A DNA stretch of 51,774 nt. Source: Anaerostipes sp. (GTDB lineage Bacteria; Bacillota; Clostridia; Lachnospirales; Lachnospiraceae). The translations under genes were made by a program, and so were the position numbers. The stretch is from positions 1-51,774 of the forward strand of contig JAQWFL010000018.1 in assembly GCA_028704435.1 (NCBI GenBank), read 5' to 3'. The notes under the pieces were generated by a model. The model was not told the origin of the DNA. It saw only the letters and a list, made by a program, of their open reading frames with translations, and did not search any database. Shown in pieces: positions 50,045-51,774 of the stretch; the first letter of the stretch is position 1, and every line of letters begins with the position of its first letter.

Positions 50045-50881
50045 ATGGACAATGAAAGCATTGTAAAACAGATAAGACAAGGCAATAATATAAAATACAA
50101 TATGGAGATTCTGTATAATCAAAACAAAGGTATTATTTACAATACTGTTAAGAAGTTTGCCTATATTGACAGAATGACCGATATAGATGATTTAATGCAG
50201 CAGGCATATATTTCTATGGTTAAGGCAATTGATGGATATGACAGAGAGAATGATACGTTATTTATATCTTATGCCACCAAGGTTATAAAAACAGATATAA
50301 AGCGGTATTTAGATAACACTGGTAGAAGTATGAGGTTGCCAGTCCACGTACAAGAAAAGATATATAAATACAATCGACTTACAAGTTATTTCCTAGCAGA
50401 GTACAACAGAGAACCGACAAGGAAAGAGTATCTTGTAAATATGGAAATGTCAGAACGTCAATTTGAAAGCCTATTAAAGACAATGCAAGTATCTAGCGTT
50501 TCATCACTGGATGCACCGATAGAGGAAGAATTGACCATGACCGATATTATACCCGATAGAAAGGATGAAATGGCAGCAGCAGAAAGAAAGATTGACAAAG
50601 AGCGGTTAAGTGTTACATTGTGGGATGCAGTGCATGACGTTGTAAAGGATGAACATACAACCAAAGTTATGCAAAAGAGATACAAAACTTCAAAGACAAT
50701 AAAAGAAATTGGCCATGACATGGATATGAAGCCCACAGAGGTTAGAACATTGCACGATAAAGGCATAAGAAAATTGAGAATGTCAAGACAAATAAAGAAT
50801 ATAGCACAGGATAATGGAATTGTATTTGATGAATATACAGACGAAGAAAGGGAGATTCTTTTGTCAGTTGGTATTATGTGA
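50045..50881 (+). CDS. sigma-70 family RNA polymerase sigma factor of the element
   Basis: 278 residues from ATG 50045 (GGGGG site upstream; a longer frame back to 49919 overlaps the capsid gene). Region 2 is seen as MEILYNQNKGIIYNTVKKFA, then DIDDLMQQAYISMVKAIDGY and FISYATKVIKTDIKRYL. Region 3 is RSMRLPVHVQEKIYKYNR and SSLDAPIEEELTMTDIIPD. Region 4 is SKTIKEIGHDMDMKPTEVRT, LHDKGIRKLR. It resembles SigF/SigB-like alternative sigma factors. It is the last gene before attR and could direct late-gene transcription of the element or divert host polymerase. Confidence 0.9.
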   Translation: MDNESIVKQIRQGNNIKYNMEILYNQNKGIIYNTVKKFAYIDRMTDIDDLMQQAYISMVKAIDGYDRENDTLFISYATKVIKTDIKRYLDNTGRSMRLPVHVQEKIYKYNRLTSYFLAEYNREPTRKEYLVNMEMSERQFESLLKTMQVSSVSSLDAPIEEELTMTDIIPDRKDEMAAAERKIDKERLSVTLWDAVHDVVKDEHTTKVMQKRYKTSKTIKEIGHDMDMKPTEVRTLHDKGIRKLRMSRQIKNIAQDNGIVFDEYTDEEREILLSVGIM

Positions 50882-50883
50882 TT

Positions 50884-50904
50884 TAGTTAAAGAATTAGTT
50901 AAAG
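50884..50904 (+). repeat. paired GTTAAAG repeats near attR, possible integrase arm sites
   Basis: TTAGTTAAAG occurs twice, with AGTTAAAG at 50885-50892 and 50897-50904, 12 bp apart and in the same orientation as the pair near attL. The first overlaps the region just behind the sigma stop. Confidence 0.55.
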
Positions 50905-50997
50905 TAACGCTATAGAAATATTGTTTTTTATGGATTTTATAGAAATGAATATATGTAAAAATCAACGTAAAATAATCATTATTGCTTTTGTAATGTG

Positions 50998-51040
50998 CTT
51001 GCCAAGGTTGAGGTCGCGAGTTCGAGTCTCGTCTGTCGCT
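50998..51040 (+). repeat. attR, 43-bp core
   Basis: Exact copy of tRNA-Gly bases 42345-42387 without the 5' half of the tRNA, so this is not a functional tRNA gene. Confidence 0.93.
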
Positions 51041-51046
51041 CTTAAG

Positions 51047-51073
51047 AAAACCGCGTAAACACGCGGTTTTTTT
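51047..51073 (+). terminator. original terminator of tRNA-Gly
   Basis: AAAACCGCGT / ACGCGGTTTT, perfect 10 bp with an AAAC loop, then TTT. Before integration it followed the tRNA directly. Confidence 0.85.
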
Positions 51074-51096
51074 GATGTTATAATGGAACATTCCTA

Positions 51097-51570
51097 TTAT
51101 AATCCATTAATTCTACAGCAATTTTCATAAGCAAGTTCTTGTAATAATTTATATAATGGTTGTACATCATATTTTTTAGGAAACTCTAGTTTATGGGAGA
51201 TATATTCAACATGGTGTGCTTTCAAATCTGCAGTTTTGATGTATGTAAAAGTTAATTCGCTGTCATCAAACCCAAATCCAGCGGTTTCCATTGTTACATC
51301 GACAACAGAATACAAATTGATGGATTCAATTCTCATTTTTGTCCCAGTTGCTCCTTGTTTGTCAGTGAATATAATTCTCTTATTTGTAAAAATAAGAGCA
51401 TCACGAATTAGTTTGAATCCAACATTTATCTCTTCCTCATCCATTAAGTATAAACTATATTCGGATTCTAGTTCATCTTTTGAAATTTGACTATAATTAT
51501 TCAATGCTCCTTGTAAAATGCCGTTTCCTCCTAAGTTTTTCGCTGCGTTCATCATTCCCTTAAGTGCCAT
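51097..51570 (-). CDS. bacterial PH-domain protein (bPH_1 family)
   Basis: 157 residues. After a short Gly/Asn-rich start (MALKGMMNAAKNLGGNGILQ) comes the PH-like fold: DEEEINVGFKLIRDALIFTN, KRIIFTDKQGATGTKMRIES, then INLYSVVDVTMETAGFG and a final helix. This matches the bPH_1 group, whose function is unknown. Proteins of this type are cytosolic. AAAAAGGAGGAG precedes the ATG on the minus strand. It lies outside the element and faces it. Confidence 0.82.
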   Translation of the reverse strand: MALKGMMNAAKNLGGNGILQGALNNYSQISKDELESEYSLYLMDEEEINVGFKLIRDALIFTNKRIIFTDKQGATGTKMRIESINLYSVVDVTMETAGFGFDDSELTFTYIKTADLKAHHVEYISHKLEFPKKYDVQPLYKLLQELAYENCCRINGL

Positions 51571-51593
51571 AGTACTCCTCCTTTTTGGTTGTG

Positions 51594-51612
51594 TGTGTCA
51601 GATTGCGACACA
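51594..51612. promoter_or_regulatory. dyad upstream of the PH-domain gene
   Basis: TGTGTC / GACACA with a 7-nt spacer, 24 bp before the PH-domain start on its upstream side; a candidate operator. Confidence 0.35.
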
Positions 51613-51735
51613 TTTATTTTTATTAAATTTGTATATATTTTTTAATATACTCAAACTTCGCACTTGAATAAGTGCCTATGCACCTTGAAAATTCAATAAT
51701 AACTGGCATAAAAATAGCATGAAACTATCTGATTT

Positions 51736-51774
51736 GGTATAATTGAGTTGACTAGAAACAATTAAAATCGGAGG
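51736..51774 (+). promoter_or_regulatory. promoter and RBS of a gene beyond the right edge
   Basis: TGG-TATAAT (TATAAT at 51738-51743, extended -10), then CGGAGG as the last bases of the window. The coding region starts outside. Confidence 0.5.

Larger units (their letters stand above)
42345..51040. mobile_element. integrated phage-satellite-like element of 8,653 bp in tRNA-Gly
   Basis: The element is bounded by 43-bp exact repeats of the tRNA-Gly 3' end. Gene order: integrase, TPR protein and CI-like repressor (minus strand); Cro-like, excisionase-like, 119-aa and RepA-like ATPase genes, iteron-like repeats and small genes (plus); three small minus-strand genes; two candidate small RNAs; scaffold, major capsid and sigma factor (plus). 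Terminase, portal, protease, connector, tail, holin and endolysin genes are absent. This fits a satellite that uses a helper phage for packaging and tails but supplies its own shell; a reduced defective prophage is the alternative. Confidence 0.85.

Noticed and set aside
50998..51040. Second tRNA-Gly gene at the right end
   Set aside because: Only the 3' 43 bases are present, without acceptor 5' strand or D-arm; it is the attR core.

Overview
The window looks like a chromosomal segment of a low-GC, spore-forming Clostridia species, most likely of the Lachnospiraceae. Three things point there: AT-rich coding with strong AGGAGG-type ribosome binding sites, a sporulation and division cluster in the Bacillota order (hup, rqcP, yabP, yabQ, divIC, spoIIE, tilS, hpt, ftsH), and other gene content typical of gut anaerobes. 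No species is claimed.

Layout. (1) 1-6.3 kb is an accessory region at the 3' end of an RHS-type polymorphic-toxin gene. It holds the variable C-terminal tip, an ankyrin-repeat lipoprotein, small membrane proteins (two of them paralogous), hypothetical genes and decayed fragments. (2) 6.3-16.1 kb is core or near-core: trmB, an AI-2E family permease, two identical tRNA-Lys genes, an ABC-F ATPase, a cell-surface run (NlpC/P60 protein, class B sortase, GH25 lysozyme, a PanE-like reductase), then a CPBP protease and a CvfB-like S1 protein on the minus strand. (3) 16.3-23.3 kb is the sporulation, division and ribosome-rescue cluster ending in ftsH; its spoIIE lacks the usual membrane domain. (4) 23.4-25.1 kb has a cytidylate-kinase-like gene, tRNA-Tyr, tRNA-Leu and a 189-bp tandem repeat array. 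(5) 25.1-28.3 kb has two small membrane proteins, then a DUF6110-like protein paired with a P1B-type metal ATPase carrying an unusual SCA transport motif, behind a long leader with an early terminator. (6) 28.4-36.8 kb has a LysR regulator, a DUF4846 lipoprotein, and a sulfur/methionine block (metY, metF, the separate MetH-activation protein, metH, cysK). (7) 36.8-42.2 kb has a decayed Rpn-family gene, a threonine aldolase and a three-gene LRR / DUF2201-VWA / MoxR-type ATPase operon.

(8) 42.3-51.04 kb is an integrated element of 8,653 bp, bounded by 43-bp direct repeats of the 3' end of a tRNA-Gly(GCC) gene. It encodes a tyrosine integrase, a CI/Cro-like switch with three matching operators, an excisionase-like protein, a RepA-like AAA ATPase beside iteron-like repeats, several small proteins, a capsid scaffold, a major capsid protein and a sigma-70-family factor. 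It has no terminase, portal, protease or tail genes, so it reads as a small phage satellite (or a heavily reduced prophage) that brings its own capsid shell. Just upstream of the scaffold gene lies a strong candidate for an undescribed structured RNA of about 120 nt. It has its own extended -10 promoter and folds into a three-way junction with 41 base pairs. This RNA and its satellite are the most interesting content of the window.

(9) 51.04-51.77 kb returns to the chromosome with a PH-domain protein and the promoter and RBS of a gene that starts beyond the right edge.
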